The notes: a model not told the origin generated them from the letters alone. A stretch of DNA of 64,000 nucleotides from Pleomorphomonas sp. JP5 (GCF_023721815.1 NZ_JAMDLI010000007.1:549237-613236), one strand, 5' to 3'. Positions 35,631 through 45,300 are shown, counted from the stretch's first letter. A program made the numbers and translations.

Positions 35631-36617
35631 ATGAACAGGGACTTTCGTCTTTCCCGCCGTGCCGTGCTGGCGTCGGGCCTTGCGCTCGGCGTCGGTGGCC
35701 TTGTTCTGCCGGTTCGGGCCGCCACGCCACTGAAGGTGGCTGGCATTCATGCCTCGCCGGTCGAGAATGCCTGGAACTCCTGCCTGCACAAGGCCCTGCA
35801 GGATGCCGCTGCCGAGGGGGCCATCGAGTACACCTTCTCCGAAGGCATTTCGGGCACCGACTACCCGCGCGCCATGCGCGAGTATGCCGAGGCCGGCAAC
35901 AAGCTGATCATTGGCGAGGCCTATGCCGTGGAGAAAGAGGCGCGTCAGGTGGCCGCCGACTATCCCGAGACGGCTTTCGTGCTCGGCTCGTCGGGGGCTG
36001 CCGCCGGTGACAACTTCGGTGTTTTCGGCACCTGGAACCATGACGGCGCCTATCTCGCAGGCATGCTGGCCGGCAAGATGACCAAGTCCAACGTCGTCGG
36101 TTCGGTCGGCGCCATGCCGATCCCCGAGGTCAACATGTTGATCAATGCCTTCGCTGCCGGCGTCAAGGCGGTCAACCCGGAGGCGAAGCACCTCGTCACC
36201 TTCATCGGTACCTTCTTCGATCCGCCGAAGGCCCGCGAGGCCGGCCTTGCCCAGATCGATGCCGGTGCCGACATCCTGTTCGGCGAACGCATCGGTACCG
36301 CCGACGCTGCCAAGGAGCGCGGCATCAAGGCGGTCGGTTCGCTGATCGACTATACACCCCGCTATCCCGACACCGTGTTCGCCAACGCCCTCTGGGGCTT
36401 CCGGCCGATCCTCAACGCCGCCGTGGCCGATGCCGCCGCCGGCAAGCCCGTCGGCAAGGACTACACCGCCTTCGGCCTGATGAAGGAAGGCGGCAGCGAT
36501 ATCGCTTATGCCAAGGGCGTCGCGCCGGCCGATGCCGAGGCGGCGATGGAAGAGGTGAGGGCGAAGATCAAGTCCGGCGCCTTCGAGGTGCCGCGCGACA
36601 CCGCCGAGCCGAAGTAA
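35631..36617 (+). CDS. BMP-family ABC solute-binding protein
   Basis: This 328-residue periplasmic protein has a twin-arginine-like signal (LSRRAVLASGLALGVGG, cleavage near VRAAT). Its BMP/Med domain carries NAWNSCLHKALQDAA, the central GTWNHDGAYLAGMLAGKMT and PEVNMLINAFAAGV. BMP proteins bind nucleosides or related purines in studied cases. ATG 35631 follows AGGGGAT. It heads a five-gene operon with an amidase, one double ATPase and two permeases. The exact ligand is unknown. Confidence 0.9.
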   Translation: MNRDFRLSRRAVLASGLALGVGGLVLPVRAATPLKVAGIHASPVENAWNSCLHKALQDAAAEGAIEYTFSEGISGTDYPRAMREYAEAGNKLIIGEAYAVEKEARQVAADYPETAFVLGSSGAAAGDNFGVFGTWNHDGAYLAGMLAGKMTKSNVVGSVGAMPIPEVNMLINAFAAGVKAVNPEAKHLVTFIGTFFDPPKAREAGLAQIDAGADILFGERIGTADAAKERGIKAVGSLIDYTPRYPDTVFANALWGFRPILNAAVADAAAGKPVGKDYTAFGLMKEGGSDIAYAKGVAPADAEAAMEEVRAKIKSGAFEVPRDTAEPK

Positions 36618-36625
36618 GCCGGCTC

Positions 36626-38041
36626 ATGAAAGGCGACGCGACAACACTGGCCGAGGCGATCCGAAGTGGTCGCCTCACTGCCGGCGAGGCCATGGCGGCC
36701 TCGCTCGCCGCTGCCGCGTCGCATGCCGATCTCGGCGCGCTCTGTCATATCGACGTCGAACTGGCGGAACGGGAGGCGAGCGCCGCCGACGCTGAACATC
36801 GCGCCGCTCCTGACTGGTTCGCCGCGCGGCCATTCTGCGGCGTTCCAACGCTCGCCAAGGATCTCGGCGGTCCTTTTGCCGGCCTGCCGGTGATCGCCGG
36901 CTCGCGATTGTTTTCTCGCGATCGACCCGATGCCCCCGACTCCGATCTTGCGCGTCGGTTCCGGGCCGCCGGCCTGTTGCCTTTCGGACTGACAACCGCG
37001 CCGGAGTTCGGTCTGGCGCTGGCAAGCGAGCCGGCAATTGGTCCGCTTGCCCGCAATCCCATCGATCCCGCCCGCACGCCCGGCGGTTCTTCGGGCGGGG
37101 CGGCGGCGGCCGTGGCCGCCGGCATCGTCGCCATCGCCCATGCCACCGACGCTGGTGGATCCATCCGTGTGCCGGCCGCCTGCTGCGGTCTGGTCGGGCT
37201 GAAGCCGAGCCGGGGCGTCATGCCGGCGGGGCCTGCCTTCGGCAATCATCTGGGTGGCATCGCCTCGGAACTCTGCGTGTCGCGTAGCGTGCGCGACAGC
37301 GCCACCTTGCTCGCGGCCGTCAGCGGCAAGACGCGCGGTCCCTTCGCCGATGTCGCCCTGGCCGAACCGAGGACCGGGGTTCTCAAAGTTGGCATCCTCT
37401 GCGAAACGGGGCCAGAGCTGCCGACGACGCCCGAACGCTCCGCCGCCATCGAAGCGGCTGGTCAGTTTCTGGAGGCCCGCGGCCACAGCCTCGTGCCCGT
37501 CGCTTGGTCGGATGTCGAGGCCATGGCGAAGGCGTCGGCCGCGCTGTTTTACGATCTCGTCTGCACCAACCTCGCAACACTATCGGAAACGCCCGGCATC
37601 GACATCGCGCTCGCCGAGCCCGTTACCCAGGCCTTCGCAGCGCGGGGCGGGGCTCTTTCCGCCGCCGATCTCTGGCGCTCGCAAACCGCCGGTGTTCTGG
37701 TGTCGCGCAATCTTTGGCGTCTGCTCGATCGGGTCGACGTTCTGCTGACGCCAATGCTGGCCTCTCCGCCTCCCCCGATTGGCGCGTTTTCGTTCGATCA
37801 CGCCGATGCCGATCTTCATCTCAGGCGCATGGTGTCCCTGGCTCCGCTGGCCACCCTCGCCAACATTTCCGGCTTCCCGGCACTGACGCTGCCGTTCGGC
37901 GCAGATAGCGAGGGGTTACCGCTTCCCGTGCAGATGTTTGCGCCGCTCGGCGCGGATCTTCAGCTTCTTGCGCTCGCGGCATCGCTTGAAGCGGATGGCC
38001 GCTGGCAACACCGCTTCCCCGTTGCAGGACTGCCGTCATGA
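36626..38041 (+). CDS. Amidase-signature family amidohydrolase
   Basis: This 471-residue enzyme carries the Ser-cisSer-Lys triad of the amidase signature family: Lys78 in TLAKDLGG, Ser155 in GGSSGG and the nucleophile Ser179 in DAGGSIRVPA. No signal peptide is seen, so it acts in the cytoplasm on what the importer brings in. It begins 8 bp after the binding-protein gene and overlaps the ATPase start by four bases (ATGA at 38038), so it is an integral member of the transport operon. The substrate is presumably an amide, carbamoyl or ring-opened compound, which is inference. Confidence 0.9.
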   Translation: MKGDATTLAEAIRSGRLTAGEAMAASLAAAASHADLGALCHIDVELAEREASAADAEHRAAPDWFAARPFCGVPTLAKDLGGPFAGLPVIAGSRLFSRDRPDAPDSDLARRFRAAGLLPFGLTTAPEFGLALASEPAIGPLARNPIDPARTPGGSSGGAAAAVAAGIVAIAHATDAGGSIRVPAACCGLVGLKPSRGVMPAGPAFGNHLGGIASELCVSRSVRDSATLLAAVSGKTRGPFADVALAEPRTGVLKVGILCETGPELPTTPERSAAIEAAGQFLEARGHSLVPVAWSDVEAMAKASAALFYDLVCTNLATLSETPGIDIALAEPVTQAFAARGGALSAADLWRSQTAGVLVSRNLWRLLDRVDVLLTPMLASPPPPIGAFSFDHADADLHLRRMVSLAPLATLANISGFPALTLPFGADSEGLPLPVQMFAPLGADLQLLALAASLEADGRWQHRFPVAGLPS

Positions 38042-39555
38042 CCGAAAACGTGCTCGAGATCGATGGTGTCAGCAAGAGCTTCGGTGGCAACAAGGCCAAC
38101 GACGGCATCTCGATGACGCTGGCGCGGGGGGAAATAGTCGCGCTTCTCGGGGAGAATGGCGCCGGCAAGACGACGCTCATGAGCATCCTGTTCGGCCACT
38201 ATACGCCCGACGAGGGGCGCATTCGCGTCGCCGGAGCCGATCTGCCTCCTGGTCGACCGCGTGCCGCCATCCACGCCGGCATCGGCATGGTGCATCAGCA
38301 TTTCTCGCTGGCACCCAATCTCACCGTGCTGGAAAACGTCATGACCGGCACGGAGAAGCTTTGGTCGCTCCGCTCGGAATCAGGCCGGGCCAGGGCAAAG
38401 CTGAAGGCGCTTGCCGAACGCTTCGGCCTTGTCGTCGATCCCGATGCTCGACTCGGCGATCTGTCGGTCGGCGAGCAGCAGCGCGTCGAGATCCTGAAGG
38501 CGCTTTACAACGATGCGCGTATCCTGATCCTCGACGAGCCGACGGCGGTGCTGACCAACCTTGAAGCGGAGACGCTGTTCTCCACGCTGAAGGAGATGGC
38601 GCGCCAGGGCCTGTCTCTGATCTTCATCTCGCACAAGCTCGACGAGGTCATGGCGGCGGCCGATCGCGTCGTCGTGTTGCGGGGCGGCAAGGTGGTGGCC
38701 GAGCGTCGCGCTGCCGAGACATCGAAGGCCGAGCTGGCCGAGCTGATGGTCGGCCACAGGGTTGCCCGGCCCGTGCGCGAGGCGCATGAGCGTGGCGCGC
38801 CGGTGCTGGAAGCGGCCTCCGTGTCGGTTCGCATCGACGGCGTCGATCGCCTGAAGGAGGTGAGCTTCCGGCTGCATGCAGGAGAGGTGCTCGGCATCAT
38901 CGGCGTTTCGGGCAACGGCCAGGCCGCGCTCGCCAGCCTGTTGTCCGGCACGCTCGTGCGCAGTGCGGGCGACATCCTGCTTTACGGGGAGGCCATCGGC
39001 GATTTCTCGGTCGCCGACACCGTTGCTTCGGGCATCGGACGCATTCCCGAGGACCGGACGCGCGAAGGGGCGATCGGCGAGATGGCGGTCTGGGAGAACG
39101 CCGTGCTGGAACGCATCGACGAGCCGCGTTTTTCCCGCCGGGGTCTTGTCGACAGGAGAGCGGCCATTGCCTTCGCCGAGACCATCGTCCGCGATTTCGA
39201 TGTGCGCGGCGGTGGGGCCCGCACGCGCACCCGCCTCCTGTCGGGCGGCAACATGCAGAAGCTGATACTCGGCCGAAACCTTGCCGAGCGGCCGCGCATC
39301 CTGATCGCCGCCCAGCCGGCGCGTGGACTTGACGAGGGAGCGGTTGCCGCCGTCCACGCCCGAATTCTCGAAGCCAGAAAGGCCGGAACCGCCGTGTTGC
39401 TCATTTCGGAAGATCTGGATGAGGTGATCGGCCTCGCCGACCGGATCCAGGCCATCGTCGGTGGCCGCCTCTCGCCACCGGTGTCGGCGGACGATGTGGA
39501 TGCACGTGCGCTCGGCCTGATGATGGCCGGCGCCTGGAAGAAAGAGGCGGCCTGA
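38038..39555 (+). CDS. Nucleoside-type ABC transporter ATP-binding protein (two ATPase domains)
   Basis: This 505-residue protein carries two ATPase domains in tandem. The first has Walker A GENGAGKTT near residue 38, signature LSVGEQQRVEI and Walker B ILILDEPTAVL. The second lacks a standard Walker A (GVSGNGQAA) and reads ILIAAQPARGLD in place of Walker B. Both differences are normal for the YufO/RbsA class. It overlaps the amidase stop by four bases and shares one base with the first permease gene. It should drive uptake of the ligand bound by the BMP protein. Confidence 0.92.
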   Translation: MTENVLEIDGVSKSFGGNKANDGISMTLARGEIVALLGENGAGKTTLMSILFGHYTPDEGRIRVAGADLPPGRPRAAIHAGIGMVHQHFSLAPNLTVLENVMTGTEKLWSLRSESGRARAKLKALAERFGLVVDPDARLGDLSVGEQQRVEILKALYNDARILILDEPTAVLTNLEAETLFSTLKEMARQGLSLIFISHKLDEVMAAADRVVVLRGGKVVAERRAAETSKAELAELMVGHRVARPVREAHERGAPVLEAASVSVRIDGVDRLKEVSFRLHAGEVLGIIGVSGNGQAALASLLSGTLVRSAGDILLYGEAIGDFSVADTVASGIGRIPEDRTREGAIGEMAVWENAVLERIDEPRFSRRGLVDRRAAIAFAETIVRDFDVRGGGARTRTRLLSGGNMQKLILGRNLAERPRILIAAQPARGLDEGAVAAVHARILEARKAGTAVLLISEDLDEVIGLADRIQAIVGGRLSPPVSADDVDARALGLMMAGAWKKEAA

Positions 39556-40604
39556 TGCGCTTCGAACGCCGCGAGCATCGCCCGCTCGCCCTGATCGTCC
39601 TGACGCCGCTTCTCGCCGTTGCCGCCGCCCTGGCCCTCTCCGGCCTGCTGATCGCTGCCGCTGGCGCACCGGTTCTTGAAGCCTACTGGCGCATCCTCGT
39701 CGGCGCCTTCGGCTCGCGCCTGTCTGCCACGGAAACGCTGACGCGAGCCACGCCGCTGATGCTGACCGGCCTTGCTGCTGCCGTCGCCTTCCGCGCCCGC
39801 GTCTGGAATATTGGTGGCGAAGGGCAGTTCTACTTCGGCGCCATTGCCACGGCCGCCGTCGGGTCGCAGTTGCTGGCCGGCGCGCCTGGCTATCTGTCCA
39901 TCCCGCTGCTCCTGCTGAGTGGAGCCGTTGCCGGGATGGTCCTGCTGATCGTGCCATTGTGGCTGAGGCTCAGGTTCTCCGTCGACGAAGTGGTGACCAG
40001 CCTGCTTCTCAACTTTGTCGCAGTGCTTGTCGTCTCGATGCTGATCGACGGGCCCTTGAAGGATCCGCTGGCTTTTGGCTGGCCGCAAAGCCAGTCGGTC
40101 GCCGACGCGGCCATGCTGCCGAAGCTGGTGGCGAGATCGCGTCTGCACTGGGGCTTCGCCATTGCCCTCGTCCTCGCCTTCGTCGTCCATTTCGTGCAGA
40201 GCCGCACTGTGTTCGGGCTGAAGTCCCGTGCCGCCGGCTTGAGCCCCGAGGGGGCCGTTTTCGCCGGGGTGCCGCTAGCCCGAACCCTGTTCCTGGTCGC
40301 CTGCCTCTCCGGGGGGCTTGCCGGCCTTGCCGGCGCCGTCGAAGTCCTGGGCGTCAAGGGGTACGTCACCACGGATCTGTCGCCCGGCTTCGGCTATTCC
40401 GGCATCGTCGTCGCCATGCTGGCCGGTCTCCATCCGCTCGGGGTGGTGCTGGCGGCGTTGTTCACGGCCACCATGTTCGTTGGCGCCGACGGCATGAGCC
40501 GCGCGCTGAAAATCCCGAGCTACATCGCCGACGTTACCGTGGCCCTGTCGCTGATCACCATGCTGGTGGCGGTGTTCTTCGCCCAATACAGGATTCGCCG
40601 ATGA
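39555..40604 (+). CDS. Nucleoside-type ABC transporter permease (YufP-like)
   Basis: This 349-residue inner-membrane protein has about eight to ten hydrophobic segments. The family segments TRATPLMLTGLAAAVAFRARVWNIGGEGQ and SVDEVVTSLLLNFVAV are typical of the RbsC-like permeases that work with BMP proteins. ATG 39555 shares its A with the ATPase stop (TGATG), and its own stop overlaps the next permease. Confidence 0.92.
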   Translation: MRFERREHRPLALIVLTPLLAVAAALALSGLLIAAAGAPVLEAYWRILVGAFGSRLSATETLTRATPLMLTGLAAAVAFRARVWNIGGEGQFYFGAIATAAVGSQLLAGAPGYLSIPLLLLSGAVAGMVLLIVPLWLRLRFSVDEVVTSLLLNFVAVLVVSMLIDGPLKDPLAFGWPQSQSVADAAMLPKLVARSRLHWGFAIALVLAFVVHFVQSRTVFGLKSRAAGLSPEGAVFAGVPLARTLFLVACLSGGLAGLAGAVEVLGVKGYVTTDLSPGFGYSGIVVAMLAGLHPLGVVLAALFTATMFVGADGMSRALKIPSYIADVTVALSLITMLVAVFFAQYRIRR

Positions 40605-41542
40605 GTATCGTCCTCGACATCATCGCCTCGTCCGGTCTCTGGGCCGCCGTGCTGCGGATCGCCACGCCGCTGATCTTCGGCACGTTGGGGGCGCTGCTTT
40701 GCGAACGGGCGGGGGTGCTCAACCTCGGCATCGAGGGCATCATGACCTTTGGCGCCATGGTCGGCTGGCTTGCCGTTTATCATGGCGCCGATCTCTGGAC
40801 GGGCTTGTTGGTCGCCGCGCTGGCTGGTGCCGTGTTCGGCCTGCTCCATGCGTCTCTGACCGTGACTCTTGGTCTTTCCCAGCACGTCTCTGGTCTGGGC
40901 GTCACGTTGTTTGCCTCTAGCTTGAGCTATTATCTCTTCCGGCTGATCGTGCCGTTGTCGGGCAGCCCACCGACGATCGAGCCCTTCGCGCCGGTGAATG
41001 TTCCGCTTCTCGCCGACCTTCCGTTCATAGGGGCCGTCCTGTCGGCGCAGACGCCGCCGACCTATCTTGCCCTTCTGCTTGCGCTCTTGCTCGCCTATGT
41101 CGTCTTCCGCACTCCTTTGGGCCTCGCCATCCGCATGACAGGTGAGAACCCCCATGCCGCCGAAGCGCAGGGCGTCAATCCGATGGCAGTGCGCTATGGG
41201 GCGGTGATCGTCGGTTCGGCGCTGATGGCCGTTGGCGGGGGCTTCCTGACGCTCTCGGCGTTCAACAGCTTTTTCCCGACCATGATCCAGGGGCGCGGCT
41301 GGATCTGCATCGCCCTTGTCGTCTTCGCGTCCTGGCGGCCAGGACGCGCCTTGTTTGGTGCGCTGCTGTTCGCCTTCTTCGATGCGTTTCAGCTACGCTT
41401 GCAGACTGCGGTCGATGGCGTTCCTTATCAGGTGTTCCTTATGACGCCTTATATCCTGTCGATTGTGGCGCTCTGCGTCATGGCGCGGCGTGCCCGCGTC
41501 CCGCAGGCGTTGATGCAACCCTACCGGCGCGGCGAACGTTGA
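40601..41542 (+). CDS. Nucleoside-type ABC transporter permease (YufQ-like)
   Basis: This 313-residue permease has about eight membrane segments. It opens with the family pattern RIATPLIFGTLGALLCERAGVLNLGIEGIM and has the late GRGWICIALVVFASWRPGRAL segment found in YufQ-type partners. ATG 40601 overlaps the previous stop by four bases. It closes the importer operon. A short convergent gene ends five bases downstream, and I see no intrinsic terminator between them. Confidence 0.92.
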   Translation: MSIVLDIIASSGLWAAVLRIATPLIFGTLGALLCERAGVLNLGIEGIMTFGAMVGWLAVYHGADLWTGLLVAALAGAVFGLLHASLTVTLGLSQHVSGLGVTLFASSLSYYLFRLIVPLSGSPPTIEPFAPVNVPLLADLPFIGAVLSAQTPPTYLALLLALLLAYVVFRTPLGLAIRMTGENPHAAEAQGVNPMAVRYGAVIVGSALMAVGGGFLTLSAFNSFFPTMIQGRGWICIALVVFASWRPGRALFGALLFAFFDAFQLRLQTAVDGVPYQVFLMTPYILSIVALCVMARRARVPQALMQPYRRGER

Positions 41543-41547
41543 TCGGC

Positions 41548-41868
41548 TCATGCGTAGTGGTGCAAGGAAATCGTGCGCTTGGGTAGCAGGTAGGTCCAGG
41601 CCAGGGCGCCGAACAGGCTTACCCGCCGCTTGCCCTTCCGGAACTGCGGATAACCGGCGAAACTGTAGCTGGAGTTCAGACGGCCCGTTCTCGAAAGCCA
41701 GTCTTCAAAGTCGTTGAGGATGAGCCCGCGCGCCACGTCTCGGTCACCCTTGGCCAGACCCAGCGCCACGGTGGCTATTTCGTCCAGGCCATCCGACAGC
41801 GGTTGTGAGGTCTGCATACGGGTCAGGCTGACGTCGATTCTAGCGACGAGTTCCCGGGGAAAAATCAT
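41548..41868 (-). CDS. Hypothetical protein, 106 residues
   Basis: I do not recognise this protein. It begins MIFPRELVARIDVSLTRM, continues with a helical stretch that contains GLAKGDRDVARGLILNDFEDWLSRTG, and ends basic (FRKGKRRVSLFGALAWTYLLPKRTISLHH). No signal peptide or clear membrane helix is present. ATG 41868 has AAGGAGAG six bases upstream, and a promoter is visible at 41905-41932, which supports a real gene. It is convergent with the BMP importer operon. Confidence 0.6.
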   Translation of the reverse strand: MIFPRELVARIDVSLTRMQTSQPLSDGLDEIATVALGLAKGDRDVARGLILNDFEDWLSRTGRLNSSYSFAGYPQFRKGKRRVSLFGALAWTYLLPKRTISLHHYA

Positions 41869-41904
41869 CGGACTCTCCTTTCGCAGGGCCAGCCTACATT
41901 TGCG

Positions 41905-41932
41905 GAAATAGCACGTTTTTGGGCTATGACAA
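41905..41932 (-). promoter_or_regulatory. Promoter of the 106-residue hypothetical gene
   Basis: On the minus strand TTGTCA (complement of 41927-41932), a 16-bp spacer and TATTTC (complement of 41905-41910) form a plausible promoter. It is 36 bp upstream of ATG 41868, in a stretch more AT-rich than its surroundings. Confidence 0.5.
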
Positions 41933-42078
41933 CGTGGACATTCGGTCGATTCGACCAAAGCGGCAGCTTCGGTAAGCGAATGGTTGCCGGCCTGGTCAGA
42001 ACTTCCCACTCCCGAAAGTGCTTTCGACGCGGAGGGCCGGACTGACTTCCTCGCGAAGACCGTGGCCAATCCACAAAC

Positions 42079-42105
42079 AAAAAGGGCGCGGCAAACGCCA
42101 CGCCC
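42079..42105 (-). terminator. Intrinsic terminator after the small membrane gene
   Basis: On the minus strand a 9-bp stem (42084-42092 with 42097-42105, one G-U pair), with a 4-base loop, is followed by TTTTTGTTTG. It lies 24 bases after the stop of the gene at 42129-42404. Confidence 0.8.
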
Positions 42106-42128
42106 ATAACCGAACTGGGATCTGAAAC

Positions 42129-42404
42129 TCAGAAACTGCCGCTGTCGCGAAGGGAATGCTCGACGCGCAGGATGCGCCGGGTCAGTCCGAACGACAGTGC
42201 CAAGCCGGGGACGGCCATGATGCCGACGAAGACCAGAAACGTCGTCTCACCGAGGCCAAGCATGCTGCCGACCGCCCAGGCAAAGGCAACGATGGCTGCC
42301 AGCATCTCCGAGACGATCAGCAAGGTCGCACCGATGGCGGATATGACGGCGTCAGTCTTGGTGTAGCGGATTTCGTGGGGCAGCTCGTCGGTCTTGGCCA
42401 GCAT
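42129..42404 (-). CDS. Hypothetical small membrane protein, 91 residues
   Basis: I do not recognise this protein. Two hydrophobic segments are clear (AVISAIGATLLIVSEMLAAIVAFAWAVG and TTFLVFVGIMAVPGLALSFGL), so it is probably an inner-membrane hairpin with a short cytoplasmic start and end. ATG 42404 is assumed; an ATG at 42455 would add 17 residues. The ribosome-binding site is weak. It lies alone between a terminator and the pnp terminator. Real expression is likely given the strong terminator, but the function is unknown. Confidence 0.55.
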   Translation of the reverse strand: MLAKTDELPHEIRYTKTDAVISAIGATLLIVSEMLAAIVAFAWAVGSMLGLGETTFLVFVGIMAVPGLALSFGLTRRILRVEHSLRDSGSF

Positions 42405-42558
42405 GGAGTAGCGTCCTGGATGCAGCCGCTTCGCGGCGCTTTCGTCGGCGCGCATCAAGGGCCAGCGACGGTCCCCTGTCAAGTGCGGAAGGCTGCAAAC
42501 CGACAGTCGTCCAGAGCCGTTAGGCACGAAAGCCGGACACCCGTCGACGTTTGAGGTG

Positions 42559-42592
42559 AAAAAAGCGGCCGGCGGGAGAACCCGCCGGCCGC
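42559..42592 (-). terminator. Intrinsic terminator of pnp
   Basis: A perfect 12-bp GC stem (42565-42576 with 42581-42592) and a 4-base loop are followed on the minus strand by six Ts. It is 24 bases after the pnp stop and should end the rpsO-pnp transcript. Confidence 0.92.
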
Positions 42593-42616
42593 CAACATCT
42601 ACGCCAGAAGCGAAGG

Positions 42617-44755
42617 TCACTCGTCCTTCGGCTCGGCCTTTTCTTCCTGCTTGATTTCCTGGCCGGTGGCCTGGTCGACCACCTTCATCGACAGGCGAAC
42701 CTTGCCGCGCTCGTCGAAGCCCATCAGCTTGACCCACACCTTGTCGCCTTCCTTGACGACGTCCTTGACGTTCTGGACGCGCTGCGGAGCGAGCTGGGAG
42801 ACGTGGACGAGGCCGTCGCGAGTGCCGAAGAAGTTGACGAAGGCGCCGAAATCGACGCACTTCACGACGGTGCCCTCATAGATGGCGCCGACTTCCGGCT
42901 CGGCAGCGATGCCCTTCACCCAGTTCATGGCGGCCTGGATCGCCTTGAGGTCGGACGAGGCGAACTTGACCGTGCCGTCGTCCTGGATGTCGATCTTGGC
43001 GCCGGTCTTCTCGACGATCTCGCGGATGACCTTGCCGCCCGAGCCGATCACTTCACGGATCTTGTCGGGGTTGATCTTCATCACTTCGATGCGCGGGGCA
43101 TGCTCGCCGATCGAGGAGCGGGCGCCGGTCAGCGCCTTGGACATCTCGCCGAGGATATGCTCGCGACCACCCTTGGCCTGGCCCAGGGCGACCTTCATGA
43201 TCTCCTCGGTGATGCCGGTGATCTTGATGTCCATCTGCAGCGAGGTGATGCCGGCGGCCGTACCGGCCACCTTGAAGTCCATGTCGCCGAGGTGATCCTC
43301 GTCGCCGAGGATATCGGACAGCACGGCGAAGCGCTCACCTTCCTTGATCAGGCCCATGGCGATGCCGGCGGTCGGCGCCTTCAGGGGCACGCCAGCGTCC
43401 ATGAGGGCCAGCGAGGAACCACAGACGGTGGCCATCGACGACGAGCCGTTGGACTCGGTGATCTCCGACACCAGGCGAATGGTGTAGGGGAACTCGTGAT
43501 GAGCCGGCAGCTCCGGATGGATGGCGCGCCAGGCAAGCTTGCCATGGCCGATTTCGCGACGGCCGGGCGAACCCATGCGGCCGGTCTCGCCGACCGAGAA
43601 GGGCGGGAAGTTGTAGTGGAGCAGGAAACGCTCCTTGCGGGTGCCTTCCAGCGTCTCGATGAACTGCTCGTCCTCACCGGTGCCGAGGGTGGCAACCACG
43701 AGGGCCTGCGTCTCGCCACGGGTGAACAGCGCCGAGCCGTGAGCGCGCGGCAGCACGCCCACCTGGGCGACGATCGGACGCACGGTCTGGAGATCGCGAC
43801 CGTCGATGCGGGTGCCGGTGTCGAGGATGTTCCAGCGAACGATCTTGGCCTGCAGGTCATGGAAGACGTTCGAGACGGTTTCCTTGTCGAAGCGCGGCTC
43901 GGCCCCTTCCGGGAACAGCTCGGCCATCACCTTGGCGCGGGCGGCGTCGACGGCGGCGTAACGCTCCTGCTTGGCGGTGATCTTGTAGGCAGCGCGAAGA
44001 TCCTGCTCGGCAATGGCCAGAACGGCCTGCTCGACTTCGGACACGTCCTTGGCGACGAACTCGCGCGGCTCCTTGGCGGCACGCTCGGCGAGACGGATGA
44101 TGGCGTCGATCACCGGTTGGAAGCCACGGTGACCGAACATCACCGCACCCAGCATGGTGTCTTCATCGAGTTCCTGAGCTTCCGACTCGACCATCAGCAC
44201 GGCGTCGCCCGTACCGGCGACGACGAGGTCGAGCTTGCTCTCGGCCATCTTGTCGACCGGCGGATTGAGGACGTAGGCGCCTTCGATCAGGCCGACGCGG
44301 GCGGCGCCGACCGGACCCATGAAGGGCACGCCGGAGATGGTCAGGGCGGCCGAGGCGGCGACCATGGCGAGGATGTCCGGCGAGTTTTCCATGTCATGGC
44401 TGAGCACGGTGACGATCACCTGGGTGTCGCACTTGTAGCCATCGGGGAACAGCGGGCGGATCGGACGGTCGATCAGGCGGGAGATCAGCGTCTCGTGCTC
44501 GGCCGGACGGCCTTCGCGCTTGAAGTAGCCGCCGGGAATCTTGCCGGCCGCGAAGGCCTTTTCCTGGTAGTTGACGGTCAGCGGGAAGAAGTCCTGGCCG
44601 GGCTTCGGCTCCTTGGCCGACACAACGGTGGCGAGGACCGACGTTTCGCCAAGCGTCGCGAGCACCGCGCCATCGGCCTGGCGGGCGATACGACCCGTCT
44701 CGAGGGTCAGCTTCTGGCCGGCCCAGTCGATCTCGACTTTCTGAATATCGAACAT
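42617..44755 (-). CDS. pnp: Polynucleotide phosphorylase
   Basis: This 712-residue exoribonuclease degrades RNA 3' to 5' with phosphate and is a core degradosome member. Two RNase PH-like domains are visible (for example [16 protein letters not shown] and later [14 protein letters not shown] with the active DGTR-like TGTRIDGRD segment). A KH domain ([15 protein letters not shown]) and a C-terminal S1 domain ([17 protein letters not shown]) follow, with an acidic tail. ATG 44755 starts [11 protein letters not shown], as in relatives. It follows rpsO by 275 bp containing several hairpins, as in the autoregulated rpsO-pnp unit of other bacteria. Confidence 0.97.
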   Translation of the reverse strand: MFDIQKVEIDWAGQKLTLETGRIARQADGAVLATLGETSVLATVVSAKEPKPGQDFFPLTVNYQEKAFAAGKIPGGYFKREGRPAEHETLISRLIDRPIRPLFPDGYKCDTQVIVTVLSHDMENSPDILAMVAASAALTISGVPFMGPVGAARVGLIEGAYVLNPPVDKMAESKLDLVVAGTGDAVLMVESEAQELDEDTMLGAVMFGHRGFQPVIDAIIRLAERAAKEPREFVAKDVSEVEQAVLAIAEQDLRAAYKITAKQERYAAVDAARAKVMAELFPEGAEPRFDKETVSNVFHDLQAKIVRWNILDTGTRIDGRDLQTVRPIVAQVGVLPRAHGSALFTRGETQALVVATLGTGEDEQFIETLEGTRKERFLLHYNFPPFSVGETGRMGSPGRREIGHGKLAWRAIHPELPAHHEFPYTIRLVSEITESNGSSSMATVCGSSLALMDAGVPLKAPTAGIAMGLIKEGERFAVLSDILGDEDHLGDMDFKVAGTAAGITSLQMDIKITGITEEIMKVALGQAKGGREHILGEMSKALTGARSSIGEHAPRIEVMKINPDKIREVIGSGGKVIREIVEKTGAKIDIQDDGTVKFASSDLKAIQAAMNWVKGIAAEPEVGAIYEGTVVKCVDFGAFVNFFGTRDGLVHVSQLAPQRVQNVKDVVKEGDKVWVKLMGFDERGKVRLSMKVVDQATGQEIKQEEKAEPKDE

Positions 44756-45030
44756 GCGTTTGTTCCGTTCTTGTCTGGTCCGGCGCGCGGCCCACGGGCA
44801 AGACGACGAGACGCTCCTCTCGGATCGAGGCGAGCGTCTGGCAATCCTGCCCCAGGGTGCGGAACACGCCGGAGCGGCGCTCGCCCCGGCGGGGCGACAG
44901 CGCCTGTCGTTCTTGCCCGCTTCTGCGGGCGGACCCACGCCCTCGTCTCAGGGCGTCGGGAAACCGGAGCCGCCTCGGAGGACCGAAGCGGCGAAGGGGA
45001 AGGGCGGCGGACCGCCCTCCCGAAAAACCG
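44756..45030 (-). other. rpsO-pnp spacer with tandem hairpins
   Basis: This 275-bp spacer has no gene. Four stems are visible: 44997-45021 (GGG..GGGCGG with CCGCCC.CCC), 44937-44956 (ACGCCCT with AGGGCGT), 44915-44930 (GCCCGC with GCGGGC) and 44881-44897 (TCGCCCC with GGGGCGA). None has a T-run after it on the coding strand. In enterobacteria this spacer holds RNase III sites through which PNPase controls its own mRNA; a similar role here is inference. Confidence 0.5.
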
Positions 45031-45300
45031 TCAGCGGCGCAGGCCGAGGCGGCTGATCAGAGCGGTGTAGCGCGACGCGTCCTTGCGCTTCAGGTAGTCC
45101 AGAAGCTGGCGACGCTGGCTCACCAGCTTCAGGAGGCCGCGGCGGGAGTGGTTGTCCTTGGCGTGGCTTTTGAAGTGCTCGGTGAGATTGGAGATGCGCT
45201 CCGACAGGATCGCGACCTGGACTTCCGGCGAGCCGGTGTCGCCCTCGAGGGTGGCGTATTCCTTGATGAGAGCGGCCTTGCGCTCGGCAGTGATCGACAT
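45031..45300 (-). CDS. rpsO: 30S ribosomal protein S15
   Basis: This 89-residue protein binds 16S rRNA in the platform of the small subunit. The start [16 protein letters not shown], the central [14 protein letters not shown] and the [20 protein letters not shown] segment are diagnostic of S15, and the length is standard. ATG 45300 follows AAGGAG. It lies between truB and pnp, as usual. Its leader carries a hairpin and an intrinsic-type terminator. Confidence 0.98.
   Translation of the reverse strand: MSITAERKAALIKEYATLEGDTGSPEVQVAILSERISNLTEHFKSHAKDNHSRRGLLKLVSQRRQLLDYLKRKDASRYTALISRLGLRR

Noticed and set aside
38038-39555. Broken second ATPase domain (no normal Walker A or B)
   Set aside because: This degeneracy is normal in the second half of YufO/RbsA-type ATPases.
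41869-42069. N-terminal extension of the 106-residue hypothetical protein with a Cys-x2-Cys-His motif
   Set aside because: It looks like a zinc ribbon, but the ribosome-binding site AAGGAG for ATG 41868 and a promoter lie inside this stretch, which is AT-rich and more likely non-coding.
42803-45070. Long open frame antisense to pnp and rpsO
   Set aside because: Shadow of pnp with biased composition; no domain or ribosome-binding site.
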